Positions 16,901 through 26,000 of a stretch of 35,338 nt of DNA are shown piece by piece (positions within the stretch are counted from its first letter, which is position 1; each line of letters opens with the position of its first letter). A program made the translations under genes and the position numbers. Source of the DNA: an uncultured Cytophagales bacterium (lineage in GTDB: Bacteria; Bacteroidota; Bacteroidia; Cytophagales; UBA9547); contig CAMFLX010000036.1 of assembly GCA_945957555.1 (NCBI GenBank), positions 1-35,338 of the forward strand, written 5' to 3'. A model generated the notes under the pieces. The model worked only from the letters and a program-made list of their open reading frames with translations, was not told the origin of the DNA and did no database searches.

Positions 16901-18443
16901 CATATTTATCTTTACCGTCTTTGTCTTGATTAATATTGGCTGTCATTTCCAAGCCACCCGTCGCCCCAAATTTTTCATTGAGATTTACACGCAGTTCCAC
17001 GCCAAAAGTCACTTTCTTTGCTGTGGCGGAAAGTGCCAATCGAGTAATGACGATTTGAAACTTGGCCAATTCGGGATTCCTGGTGGTATCATTAGTCGTG
17101 TATTCTATACCTTTAAGCTTGAGTTTTGGAGCATAATTGGCTATTTCCAACTCTTCAAACTTAATGTTCCTGATTCGGAATTTAGTGGCAGACTTCTCAT
17201 CAGATGTCAAAGGCGCATTGATACACAGCGTTCCTGAGAGGTTCGCCCTGATTTTAACCGTATCACCCATCACCTCTATTTTGAGTTTCGAATTAGAGCT
17301 CAACTTTACCGTATCGGCTTTGAGCATAGGAAAGCTCATTTTTGACAAGTATTTCACCTCGAAACTATAGGTATTGTTCATCCCTATGGTACAAGCATAG
17401 CCTACTGTATCTTTATCCTTCGCTATGGGAAATCGGATCTTGCCCTTGAAGGAACCTTTGATGATGTTGTTTTTATACAACTCTACGCCCAGCCCGTCCA
17501 ATGAAAATGACCAATTGCCTAAGTTCCCCTTATCTAAACTCAAAAGATTGTTGGCTTCCACGGCGCCTGTAATTCCCTTATCATCAATCACAAAGTTATT
17601 GGCAGCCAATTCAAGGCGTTGACCTTTTTTGTCATCGTTTTTGATAAACTTGGGCAATTTTACCTTAAAGCTAGAGATGTAAATACCTTGCCACAGTTTT
17701 GAGAGCGAATCTACCGCAAAAATAGGGTCGTACTTACTGTCCAATTTCATCGCAGGAGGATTGGCATAGTCGCTGTAATCCAAGAAAGCCTTAGAAACCG
17801 TAAAGGAAAAATCTTTCAAGCCATTAATCTGAAAAGTTGGCAGGTTGATCTCCAATAGAAAATCACTGAAATCGCTAAGCTCTATTGCAAAACTGGTTTT
17901 CACTCTATTCTGGTCATCGATGCTGCCATCAGCCTTTTCTTTGAGTACCAACTTTTTGGAAAGTTCTAGGTCCATACTCAAACCCATTTTTTCAAACCCT
18001 TTACAGTTGATTTGCGCAAAGGTTGCGTCTTTTTTGAAAGTCAGTAAGGCTTGATCGCCTTTTTTAATAGTTACATCATCTGCCAGTTTCAACTTTACAG
18101 TGCCCACTATGCCAGCTTCATTAGAGAAACTGATATCCTCCGCATAAAACATCAGCCTTTCGTTACTGCTCGGTATCTTTACCGAAAGCATGGCTTTGAA
18201 ATAAGCCTTATCCTTTTCTACTCTTGAGTCCCAAATGACAATCGCATATTTGGTATTGTTGACCAATTTGATGATATCAGAGGATACGGTATCGCTGAGT
18301 GACGCTGCGACATCTGCCTTTTCATACAGCTCATCATACAAACTCCTAAGTTCTTGAGAAGAATGAGCTGAAAGTTCTTTAGCAATAACAGGTTGGAATA
18401 GCCCTAAAAGGACGCAAAGAAAGACGTAAAAGATTCTAGGCAT
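13935..18443 (-). CDS. Very large exported beta-rich protein of unknown function
   Basis: This 1502-residue protein has a clean signal peptide (MPRIFYVFLCVLLGLFQPVIA, residues 1-21, cut before KE). The mature part is almost all short alternating beta-strand text with few Cys and no long helices. The first 900 or so residues contain many lines of the kind NLTGFAGGAYQRMKK, suggesting a repetitive beta-solenoid or lamellar fold. Around residues 1050-1140 is an Ig-like stretch (HDILPPNKKLKASLKV, then FTTGEAPDYIPLENVKYSYP). No enzyme motif, lipobox, TM helix or T9SS sorting domain was seen; the C-terminus ends YNIVFK. It is the first gene of the six-gene module and has the only good promoter found there, so it may lead a long transcript. 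A role as structural or envelope partner of the module is inference. Confidence 0.7.
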   Translation of the reverse strand: MPRIFYVFLCVLLGLFQPVIAKELSAHSSQELRSLYDELYEKADVAASLSDTVSSDIIKLVNNTKYAIVIWDSRVEKDKAYFKAMLSVKIPSSNERLMFYAEDISFSNEAGIVGTVKLKLADDVTIKKGDQALLTFKKDATFAQINCKGFEKMGLSMDLELSKKLVLKEKADGSIDDQNRVKTSFAIELSDFSDFLLEINLPTFQINGLKDFSFTVSKAFLDYSDYANPPAMKLDSKYDPIFAVDSLSKLWQGIYISSFKVKLPKFIKNDDKKGQRLELAANNFVIDDKGITGAVEANNLLSLDKGNLGNWSFSLDGLGVELYKNNIIKGSFKGKIRFPIAKDKDTVGYACTIGMNNTYSFEVKYLSKMSFPMLKADTVKLSSNSKLKIEVMGDTVKIRANLSGTLCINAPLTSDEKSATKFRIRNIKFEELEIANYAPKLKLKGIEYTTNDTTRNPELAKFQIVITRLALSATAKKVTFGVELRVNLNEKFGATGGLEMTANINQDKDGKDKYEFANLTLTKFGLEKVEITKFTLEGSIDFFREDTTFGTGFKGEISMTLELKNKIEMKVGAIFGKIRQTRYWNVDASLEGIKLPIFTGVNLTGFAGGAYQRMKKVTSSSSDLAKSISGQFYEPDSTAGLGFKAGVFLAIPDEKAFSGKLMFEIAFNAQGGLRKIFFLGEGTCMGNMKVMDGPAKLMGKINDFEKSANLSASGIENDIPIMKHFNGMDKSGMAKTFGGDGDKPRDEIKLSLTVEFNFEQKELTANFKPYISVGNGMIKGAYDDNLAGEGNLYIGPDKWFINVGTPSNPIKITALGLAELTSYFMMGTSIEGSPAPPDQVAQILGISPESLDYMRDLNALGDGKGIAFGAALAIETGDKQFLIFYYRITAGLGFDVMVKNYGTDAYCEGRTGSLGVNGWYANGQAYAYFQGSVGINVKLAFVRGRYEILKVSAAAILQAQLPNPFWMKGIVGGNYSILNGLVTGSCRLEVELGEKCQIRENGDELAGIDVIADMSPATGKVDVSVFTKPQGVFNIPLDKEFTIEDEADASRTKVFRAVLKEFSIMDGSTVLLGENEWNKDHTTVAFAAHDILPPNKKLKASLKVIFEAKQNGAWAPYKNDKGKIEEEAKEIEFTTGEAPDYIPLENVKYSYPVIKQKNLFVAQSNKGYVQLKFGQPYLFDAAKYKQQVRLIKHDGDTLYTATAYQVGAKRIDFAMPQGLVKNQVYEFAFVNTPIDDNLRIDKNIKTNEKAVLNSGTDSQNTASLQTKSAEGELLNIEDKVLLNFGFRTSAYDNLAAKMAAVQIKKSYYMNVGLASANWTTEFNQPQEAFDKAELEGYDEETPLWVNNFNVTSMDWFANYMKPLVYKNYPRAGLFTVDRDTAEYGYIPGRNVSFTQTLPVDQLSTSEFSSGTVSSVMVGMKIIGNFHLTMLDDFQQLRDKAAKHFAQMGAKSSAATQDYENILTKGFPMFSTVRNATYPVDMYYRMPGSKQLTKCYTYNIVFK

Positions 18444-18470
18444 TGTAAAAATTAAGTATAATAATTAAAA

Positions 18471-18502
18471 CAAAAATAATAGCTTTTATTTATAAACTCA
18501 AA
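18471..18502 (-). promoter_or_regulatory. Bacteroidota-type promoter for the 1502-residue protein gene
   Basis: On the minus strand, TTTG at 18499-18502, a 20-nt spacer and TATTTTTG at 18471-18478 match the phylum consensus TTTG-N(about 20)-TAnnTTTG. The expected start of transcription is near 18464, leaving a leader of about 20 nt. Confidence 0.6.
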
Positions 18503-18579
18503 CAATTCACAGACATAGAATCAATTTTTGCACAAAAAATGCTTCTTCTCACCTCGGTCTGTGAATTATAGGCACCTAA

Positions 18580-18990
18580 CCAACGGCAAAGAACAGTTTG
18601 GCAAGCCAACCAGTATGTGGATGATAGGATATTCATTGCCGTTTGGCTTTAGCCAACGGTTCAAAATACAGAATCAATTGGACTTTAGTCGAAAAGAAAA
18701 CAGCTTTATGAAGAGTTTGTGGCTAAAGCCGATAAGGATTTTTCTGTTTATTTATCCGTCGGTTGAAACCAACGGCAAAGAACAGCTTCGCAAACCAACC
18801 AGCATGCAAGGATAATGGATATTCATTGCCGTTTGGCTTTAGCCAACGGTCTAAGAAAAAAAACCAATTGGGCTTCAGCCGAAAATAAAACAGCGAAAGA
18901 AAGAGTTTATGCCTAAAGCCGATAAGGAATATTGCTGTTTGTCCGTCCCGATGAATCGGGACGGCAAGAAATAGCTTCGCAAGTTCACAT
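18580..18990. repeat. Tandem REP-like element of about 189 bp (two copies and a partial third)
   Basis: Copies begin at about 18580, 18769 and 18958 (partial), with shared text such as CCAACGGCAAAGAACAG and ATTCATTGCC. Each contains several hairpins: CCGTTTGGCTTTAGCCAACG (18639 and 18829), GACTTTAGTC or GGCTTCAGCC, and a junction stem CCGTCGGTT/AACCAACGG (18756-18775) or CCGTCCCGAT/ATCGGGACGG (18943-18964). It resembles dispersed palindromic repeats of Bacteroidota. No transposase is nearby. A predicted ORF across it is an artefact of the repeat. Confidence 0.75.
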
Positions 18991-19022
18991 ATAAAACGGG
19001 GTAACAAAAATAAAGGATCTCT

Positions 19023-19411
19023 GTTCGATTCATCCTTGGCCAGATGGATTGAAAATTCCATGGATCGATTTATCCTTGGATGGATAGATTCAAAATTCCA
19101 CCGTTCAATTTATTCCTGGATGGATGAATTCAAAATTCCACGGTTCAATTTATTCTTGGCTGGATAGATTTAAAAATCTACGGTTCGACTTATCCCTGGG
19201 TGAATAGATTTAAAATTCCATGGTTCGATTCATCATTGGGTGGATCGATTGAAAATTCCACCGTTCAATTTATTCTTGGGTAGATGGATTCAAAATTCTA
19301 CCGTTCGATTTATTTTTGGATGGATGGACTTGAAATTCCGCGGTTCGATTTATCCTTGGACGGATGGATTTAAAATTCCATGGTTCGATTTATTCTTGGA
19401 TGGATGATTTC
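19023..19411. repeat. Ten-unit tandem array with an exact 40-bp period
   Basis: The word GTTCGATT or its variants starts at 19023, 19063, 19103, 19143, 19183, 19223, 19263, 19303, 19343 and 19383, always 40 bp apart. The unit reads roughly GTTCGATTTATCCTTGGATG, then GATGGATTTAAAATTCCATG. Units differ only by substitutions; no indel was seen. The last unit breaks off near 19411. The 19412-19609 stretch before the next gene shows no clear element. The period is not a multiple of three, and there are no spacers, so it is neither a coding repeat nor a CRISPR. Confidence 0.9.
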
Positions 19412-19609
19412 CCTTGGTCAAAAAAATATTTTAAAAAATTATACGCGATACACAATAAAATAATTTTTAAAACGTTTTACAATAAATGACCTCGACAAGA
19501 ACATGACACAACTCTACAAAGCTGGTGTATTTCCTAACAAATAACTCTCTGAAGTAAACACGCAGCAGTTGCTGCGGCATCGGCCCACTTCAAGAGACGA
19601 TTTAATCTT

Positions 19610-20218
19610 ATGAAAAGCAATGTGCGAATAGCCGCCAATTGGTTGAGCTATACATTTCTGGAACTCATTGATTTTACGGATCATATCTATGATTCGATGA
19701 ACGGGAACCTGAACTTCCCTAAGCCCAGCCCTGAGCTGGTGGTATTGCAGGCCGCAAATGCGGAATTAAAAAAGGCTGCGAAAGCACAGAGAATTGGAGA
19801 CAAGTTGAGTACCACAAAGGTATCTGATGCGCGCTATGAGGTAGAGACGATCCTCAAGTTCTTGGCTGGCTACGTAGAGTATACTTCTAAAACCGACGAA
19901 GCCGTGGCACTCAGCAGTGGTTTTGAACTCAAAAAAAACACTTCGAGAAGTAGCAGCAAAGAGTTTACTGCAAAGCAAGGTGAAACCGGAACTGTAGAAC
20001 TCAGCATACCTCATGTCAAAAACAGTTGCTACATTTGGGAATTTGGTACCGATCCGCGTCCTGATGCGGAGAATTGGAAACAAGGCGCAATTTCTACCTT
20101 TTCTAAAGCTACCATCAAAGGATTGACTCCAGGAACCCACTATTGGTTTAGGGTGGCTACTGTGATCGGTACACGGCAAGGACCTTTTTCTGAGCCCATA
20201 CATGTACATGTGATTTAG
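19610..20218 (+). CDS. Small fibronectin type III protein of unknown function
   Basis: This 202-residue protein has two parts. Residues 1 to about 110 are mostly helical and charged (LELIDFTDHIYDSMNGN, NAELKKAAKAQRIGDKL). Residues about 115-202 form one FN3 domain with the usual ending (TIKGLTPGTHYWFRVATVIG then GPFSEPI). No signal peptide or membrane segment is visible, which is unusual for an FN3 protein and suggests a cytoplasmic location or non-standard export. I recall similar small proteins as recurrent hypothetical genes in Bacteroidota, without a known role. It stands alone, with the 40-bp array about 200 bp upstream and a strong terminator 20 bp downstream. It converges with the SusC/D operon. 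Confidence 0.7.
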   Translation: MKSNVRIAANWLSYTFLELIDFTDHIYDSMNGNLNFPKPSPELVVLQAANAELKKAAKAQRIGDKLSTTKVSDARYEVETILKFLAGYVEYTSKTDEAVALSSGFELKKNTSRSSSKEFTAKQGETGTVELSIPHVKNSCYIWEFGTDPRPDAENWKQGAISTFSKATIKGLTPGTHYWFRVATVIGTRQGPFSEPIHVHVI

Positions 20219-20238
20219 GTACATGTCACACCATAATG

Positions 20239-20273
20239 AAAAAAGAGCCTGTCGTGAGACGGGCTCTTTTTTG
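20239..20273 (+). terminator. Rho-independent terminator between convergent genes
   Basis: The arm AAAAAAGAGCCTGTC, loop GTGA and arm GACGGGCTCTTTTTT form a 15-bp stem with a T tract. One pair is U-G in plus-strand RNA but A-C in minus-strand RNA, so it should work better for the FN3 gene. It may also end the minus-strand SusC/D operon. Confidence 0.85.
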
Positions 20274-20304
20274 TTAATAATTTTAAAAGCTAAAAACCTT
20301 TTAA

Positions 20305-21534
20305 TTATTTAGCATTAAACGTAAACGTCCTAAAGTTACTATATGACGAAGTTTGTGACAATTTTTTATTCGCAGGACTATCATCATAAGCATGATCACT
20401 GTAATAATGTCCCAAAACCATTTGAGTAGCAGAAATGCTTACAATGAAGAATTTATGATTATTTGCAAACCAGCCAATATAACTTCCAGTAGTAAATTCA
20501 ATGGTAGCACCAGTAGTATTCGATTTGGTTTTATCCTTAATATAATCCCAATCGTTAGTCTTAAATACAAATGCAGATTCTACATGGTTTGGATCTTCAA
20601 CTTTTACAGTATTATAAGTTCCATTCACCCCATCAGCAGCTGCCCAATCTGTAATCGTTTTTATACCAAAATACGCATCCGCAAATTGTCCTCCACAGCT
20701 AATCAATTGATTTTTGGGAACATATACCTGATTGTATTTAAAAGTAAACTCATTTGCGTACATTCCATTCACAAAACCTGCATCGTTAAACCCATCAGGC
20801 CAGTTGTAGTACGAACTTTTCATATCCGAACCAGAACCTACGTTTATCTTTTTAGACCCTTTGTCTACCACCCAAGTTTTACCATTAGGGTTAGAAGGCC
20901 CACCAGTCAAATGCGCAAGTACTGTATCAGTCACGTTTGGATTACTAGGATCACTTACAGATATTGTGATCATCTTTGTAACAGTCACAAAAACTCCTTT
21001 CACCAATTCTGCCTTTAATTTTATGGCTTGATCTCCTGCATACGCTACATATGCAGTGTCTTCATTTGCAGTTGAAGATGTACCATCAGGAAAATACCAG
21101 AGTACACTCTCAGATATCACAGTGGTGTTCTTCACTTTGTAATGATAATCATCAAGCTTCGTAACCTCAAAATCCGCAGGAATCTTACTATCTTCCGCAA
21201 TTGTTACCGTCTTTTCTGTAGTGGTAAGTCCTCCTTTTGACGCAGACTGCAACTTAATTTTATATGTTCCTGCCTTTGCAAAATATATAGAATCAGTGTT
21301 TCTTTCCGAAGTTTCTTTATTAGCACCTTCAAATGTCCATTTGGAAACAAAACCTGTTGTATTCTGTACAATTACTAAGTTTTTATCATTCGGAAACTTC
21401 GAAGGACTTATACTTGTAATAGTTATTGAGAAGTCTGCAGGTGTTGGAGCAGGCAACTCTGGTCGTTTTTTACACCCGATTATTGCTAAAGCAATAATCG
21501 AAATCAAAATTTTTATATATTTCATTTTTTTCAA
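20305..21534 (-). CDS. PKD-domain surface lipoprotein of the SusC/D operon (probable glycan-binding protein)
   Basis: This 409-residue protein has a lipobox (LAIIGC, Cys21), so it is lipidated. Two PKD-like Ig folds follow: about 36-115 (SKWTFEGANKETSERNTDSI, AKAGTYKIKL) and about 118-195 (VLWYFPDGTSSTANEDTAYV). A beta-rich C-terminal domain (about 205-409) opens LTGGPSNPNGKTWVVDKGSK, a start I associate with carbohydrate-binding or GH16-like sequences next to SusC/D pairs; no catalytic Glu motif of GH16 was seen. It follows SusD by 17 bp and is last in the operon. A role in holding the polymer at the cell surface is inferred from position and domains. The ATG at 21525 is an equally good start. 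Confidence 0.75.
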   Translation of the reverse strand: MKKMKYIKILISIIALAIIGCKKRPELPAPTPADFSITITSISPSKFPNDKNLVIVQNTTGFVSKWTFEGANKETSERNTDSIYFAKAGTYKIKLQSASKGGLTTTEKTVTIAEDSKIPADFEVTKLDDYHYKVKNTTVISESVLWYFPDGTSSTANEDTAYVAYAGDQAIKLKAELVKGVFVTVTKMITISVSDPSNPNVTDTVLAHLTGGPSNPNGKTWVVDKGSKKINVGSGSDMKSSYYNWPDGFNDAGFVNGMYANEFTFKYNQVYVPKNQLISCGGQFADAYFGIKTITDWAAADGVNGTYNTVKVEDPNHVESAFVFKTNDWDYIKDKTKSNTTGATIEFTTGSYIGWFANNHKFFIVSISATQMVLGHYYSDHAYDDSPANKKLSQTSSYSNFRTFTFNAK

Positions 21535-21551
21535 TGTTTAATTTTGAATAA

Positions 21552-23078
21552 TTAATAACCCGAATTTTGAGTAATCTTACCACCCGACAAGTCAATTTCC
21601 TTTTGAGGAATAGGGAATACTTCATTTTTTCCTGACACAAATCCTTTTCCTTCAGTATCTGGAATTTTAGAAAATATGGTTCCCGCATTACCTTGTCTTA
21701 CAATATCAAAGAAACGTAGACTTTCAAGGGCAAACTCGAGTCTTCTCTCTTTTAATATGTTATCAAGAGTAATAGTGGTATACAATGGCATTCCAGCTCG
21801 TTTCCTAACAGCATTGGTATATTTTAATGCAAGAGCCTCATTATCAGCCCCACCAATACGAATAGCAGCTTCTGCAGCCATCAAGTAAATATCCGCCGTT
21901 CTCAAAAGTCTTATATTAGAAGCACCTTGTGTTTGTTCTGCCAAGGTCAAGTTTTCATAATATTTAGTTTTGTATCCTAAAGCATTATCGTTACCTCCCG
22001 CAGGACGCTCTACTTTTTTGCCATTTAGGCTATCGCCATATAACACAAAAGTTGCTTTACGCCTAGGATCCATTTTACCCCATATCAGGCTATCCGCCTT
22101 AAAGAAGTTAATCAAATCAAGCGAAGGAGAAATTAATCCATAACCTGAAAGATCATCCTTCTGATCTCTTGGGCCAGTTATTTTATTGAAATATGTACCT
22201 TCATTTTCTCTATTGGCAACCGTTGGCCCCGCAGAGGTGGCACCGATCTCAAATAAAGATTCTGAGCCATATTCAGTAGAAATACTATGAACAGCATTAT
22301 AAGGCGTTTTCAAATTATAACCATTCGAAGCCGAATCAGCAATGATTGATTTGGTTTCACTCAGCACTTCCGCCCAAGAATTACCCTTGAACATTAATAC
22401 CCTAGCCAAATATCCTGATGCAGCACCCTTGGTAACTCTTCCAAGATCTTTACCTGAATACTTATAAGGAAGCGCATCTTTTGCATCTTTCAAGTCTTGA
22501 ATCAACTTTGTAAAGAATTCATCTTTTGATGGCTTTGCTTGCTCAAATTCATCCTCTTGTAATTGATGATCGATATATGGAACAGGACCAAACATTCTAT
22601 ACAAGTAGAAATGATAATATGCCCTCAAAAACTTGGCTTCACCAACTACCCTTTTCTTAATGGTTTCTGTTGCCAATGGTGCATTTGGAGCCTTTTCAAT
22701 GATAACATTTGCACGTCTGATACCGACATATTGGTTTCTCCATACAGCACCTAATTGATTTGTGGTTGCTGTAGCTTCAAAATTACCTAATTGACTGTAT
22801 CTTATATCGTTGGTATTATCACCACCACCTAGAGCATCGTCAGAGCAGATATCCCCCCAAATAAATTCAAATACAGGAGTACTTGAAGCTTTTGCATCTG
22901 CTTGATACCAGTTCAAAGGATCGTATGCTGCATTGACGCCTGTAATCAATTGGGCATCATTCTGATAGTAAGTACCGTCTACCGTAGTAGCGATGGGTTG
23001 CCTGTCCAAAAACTTCTTACCACAACTAAGCGTTGCAAGTGATGAAGCTGTTAATAATACTATATATTTAAATTTCAT
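21552..23078 (-). CDS. SusD/RagB-family nutrient-binding outer-membrane lipoprotein
   Basis: This 508-residue protein is of normal length for the family. The N-terminus carries a lipobox (SLATLSC, Cys19) followed by KKFLDRQPIATTVDGTYYQN, the typical SusD opening. The helical TPR-like middle (AKFLRAYYHFYLYRMFGPVP) and the C-terminal RagB/SusD part (RLLRTADIYLMAAEAAIRIG, ILKERRLEFALESLRFFDIV, FPIPQKEID) are all present. It should cap the SusC channel and bind the substrate at the cell surface. It starts 19 bp after the SusC gene and is in the same transcript. The substrate cannot be told from sequence. Confidence 0.95.
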   Translation of the reverse strand: MKFKYIVLLTASSLATLSCGKKFLDRQPIATTVDGTYYQNDAQLITGVNAAYDPLNWYQADAKASSTPVFEFIWGDICSDDALGGGDNTNDIRYSQLGNFEATATTNQLGAVWRNQYVGIRRANVIIEKAPNAPLATETIKKRVVGEAKFLRAYYHFYLYRMFGPVPYIDHQLQEDEFEQAKPSKDEFFTKLIQDLKDAKDALPYKYSGKDLGRVTKGAASGYLARVLMFKGNSWAEVLSETKSIIADSASNGYNLKTPYNAVHSISTEYGSESLFEIGATSAGPTVANRENEGTYFNKITGPRDQKDDLSGYGLISPSLDLINFFKADSLIWGKMDPRRKATFVLYGDSLNGKKVERPAGGNDNALGYKTKYYENLTLAEQTQGASNIRLLRTADIYLMAAEAAIRIGGADNEALALKYTNAVRKRAGMPLYTTITLDNILKERRLEFALESLRFFDIVRQGNAGTIFSKIPDTEGKGFVSGKNEVFPIPQKEIDLSGGKITQNSGY

Positions 23079-23097
23079 TTTCTTTACAGTTTAAAAA

Positions 23098-26000
23098 TTA
23101 AAATGCTGCTGTGAGACCAAATTGCCAAGTCCTAGCTTGTGGATAAGTCCCACCTCTATCTACACCAATTTCAAGAGGGTTCGGTTGATTGCTACCATTT
23201 CCGTAGTTGTAGTTTGATGCGCCAATTTCAGGATCTAAACCAGAATACTTCGTCCAAGTCAACAAGTTCTGACCTGCCACATATACCCTAACTTTCTGCA
23301 TTCTTACTTTTTGCATGAATTTATCCGGAATGGTATAGCCTAACTGGATATTTTTAAGTCTCAAATAAGAACCTGATTCTACAAAATAGCTACTGATTCT
23401 TCCATTCTGGTTAGGATCACCATCTACTACTCTTGGAGTTGTGGTAGAAGTATTTGGTCCAGTCCAACGATCAATCATATCAGCAGTCTTTCCATAGTTA
23501 TTGCTAAAATCTGAACTTCCATATGCCAATTTACCACCATTAAATATTTTGTTACCAGAAACACCTTGGAAGAATATTGACAAATCAAAGTTATTGTATG
23601 CTACTGTACCGTTAAGACCGTAAGTGAATTTCGGTAATGGACTGCCGATGAATGTTCTATCGTTTGCATCTATTTTACCGTCATTGTTGATATCTACAAA
23701 TTTGAAATCACCTGCTTGTACCTGGCCTTGATAACCAGACGACCTTAATTGTGCCGCCTCTTCTGAAGTTTGTACGATATGGTCTACTTTATATCCAAAG
23801 AATTGAGCAATAGGCATTCCTTGTACTGTCTTCTGTACATAACCATCGCTATTGTTTGATACTGACTCTCCAAGAACGTCTGCATCAAGACTTGTTACTT
23901 TGTTTTTGATAAAGGTAATGTTACCTCCTACCGAATATTTTATTTTACTGTCTTGATTTCTGTATTCCGCCATCAACTCAAGCCCTTTGTTCAACATCGT
24001 ACCTGCATTAACAACTGGCGCATCTTCATATCCAGCAATCGATGAAACGTTTTTATTAATCAACATGTCTTTTGTTTGACGTGTAAAGTAATCAGCAGAG
24101 AACAATATTTTATTGTTCAAAAAGGCTAAATCTAACCCAACGTTAGTCGTTGTAACCTTTTCCCAAGTCACATTTGTATTGGCATTACTCTTTGGAGCTG
24201 TACCAAATACGATTTGATCATTGAAAGTGTAATTTTGCCCGGTAGACAAATTGGTCGTATATGGATAATCCGTATAACCGATATTTTGATTACCTAACCT
24301 TCCCGCACTTGCTCTCAATTTTGCAAAACTTATAGTCTTCTTAAGAGGAGCAAAGAATTTTTCCTCTGATATTTTCCAACCTGCTGCTACAGAAGGGAAA
24401 GTACCCCAACGATTTGCCTCTGGAAAACGAGAAGATGCATCTCTTCTGATTGTTGCAGTTATCAAATATTTGTTATCATATTCATAGTTAATTCTAGCCA
24501 TGTATGACAATAAAGCGTTTTCAGATGCGTTTCCTTTGATCTGTGACACTACACTTCCTTGGTCAAAGTATTGATCTGCAGGGTTGTTTGTTGGCATATT
24601 TCTTTTTACTGCTTGGAAATATTCGCTTCTGTTTTTCTGCATACCCATAAGTACTAAGGCCCCGAACTTATGTTTCTCGGCTAATGTCTTCTCGTAATTT
24701 ATGGAGTTCTCCCATGTCAACTGATTGTTCCATGACTGACTCTTAGTCAATGTCCTGTTGGTATCTGTCCTGAATTGACCATCAGAGTTTTTTACAAAAA
24801 ATGAAGGCTCAAACCTAGTGTTTGTGGTGTTGTTGGTGAAATAACTTACCGAAGTCTTTAATTTCAAACCTTTGATGAGCTCATATTGCCCAAACCATCT
24901 TCCAATAAAGTTTAAATTTTTATCTCTATTGTCTCTCGCTGCAATGATTGCCATTGGGTTTCTACCATCATTGGTTTTATTTGGAGCATAAAGAGAATCG
25001 CGACCGCGACCTGAATACACTGGAGATAATGGATCCGCTTTAAGAGCATTGGCCAATACAGATTCAAAAACCCCTTCATCGTTTACGATTTTCCTTTCTG
25101 AAGTAGCGAAGTTCATAAATGAACCAACATTGAATTTCTTGGATACTTGATAGTTTGTATTCGTGTTTAAAGAGAACCTTTCATATCCAGAACCTTTTAC
25201 AATACCTTGCTGATTCAAGTAACCACCACTCACATAATATGTAAGTTTCTCAGTGCCACCTGAAGCCGCCAAATGATAACTGTTCATTTTGGCTTGTCTA
25301 AAGATTTGATCTTGCCAGTTGGTTCCTGAACCCATAGTATCAGGATTGTATAAAGGTGCTTTTCCAGCTGCAAATAAAGCCTCATTTTTTAAAGTCGACC
25401 ATTCTTTAGCATCTAACATGTCTAACTTTTTCCAAGCCTTAGACACCCCAGTAAGATAATTAAACTCAAAGGTTGCCTTTTTGGAATGCCCCTTTTTTGT
25501 TGTTATCAAAACCACACCATTGGCTGCTCTAGCTCCATATACAGCAGCAGCAGAGGCATCTTTCAAGATATCTATAGACTCAATATCGTTCTGGTTCAAA
25601 TAGCTGATATCCCCAACAGGAACATCATCCACAACAAACAGTGGCTTGCTGTTACCAATAGTACCCACACCACGAACTTGTATGTTCAATGGCGAGCCAG
25701 GTGCCCCTGTATTTTGGGTAACGTTTACCCCAGTCACACGACCTTGGATTGCTTGAGCAGGATCGGCAACAACTACCTTTACGATTTCACTTCCCTTTAC
25801 AGAAGAAATTGCTCCTGTTACGTCTTCTTTCTCTTGAGTACCGTATCCAATGATCTGTACAGTTTCAAGTTTCGTAACGTCTTCTTCTCTCTGAACGTTG
25901 AAATTGGTAGTTGTAGCCAATGGCAACTCTGTAGTAGAGTCGTCATCATACTTAATTACCAATGTTCCATTTGCGCTTTCTGCAGGGACAGTAATGGAGT

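Noticed and set aside
18528-19061. ORFs on both strands across the REP-like element
   Set aside because: The predicted peptides merely repeat the element (NGKEQFGKPTSM then NGKEQLRKPTSM), and the palindromes give open frames on both strands. No start context or homology.
19023-19411. The 40-bp tandem array as a CRISPR
   Set aside because: Units are contiguous with no unique spacers, and no cas genes are near.
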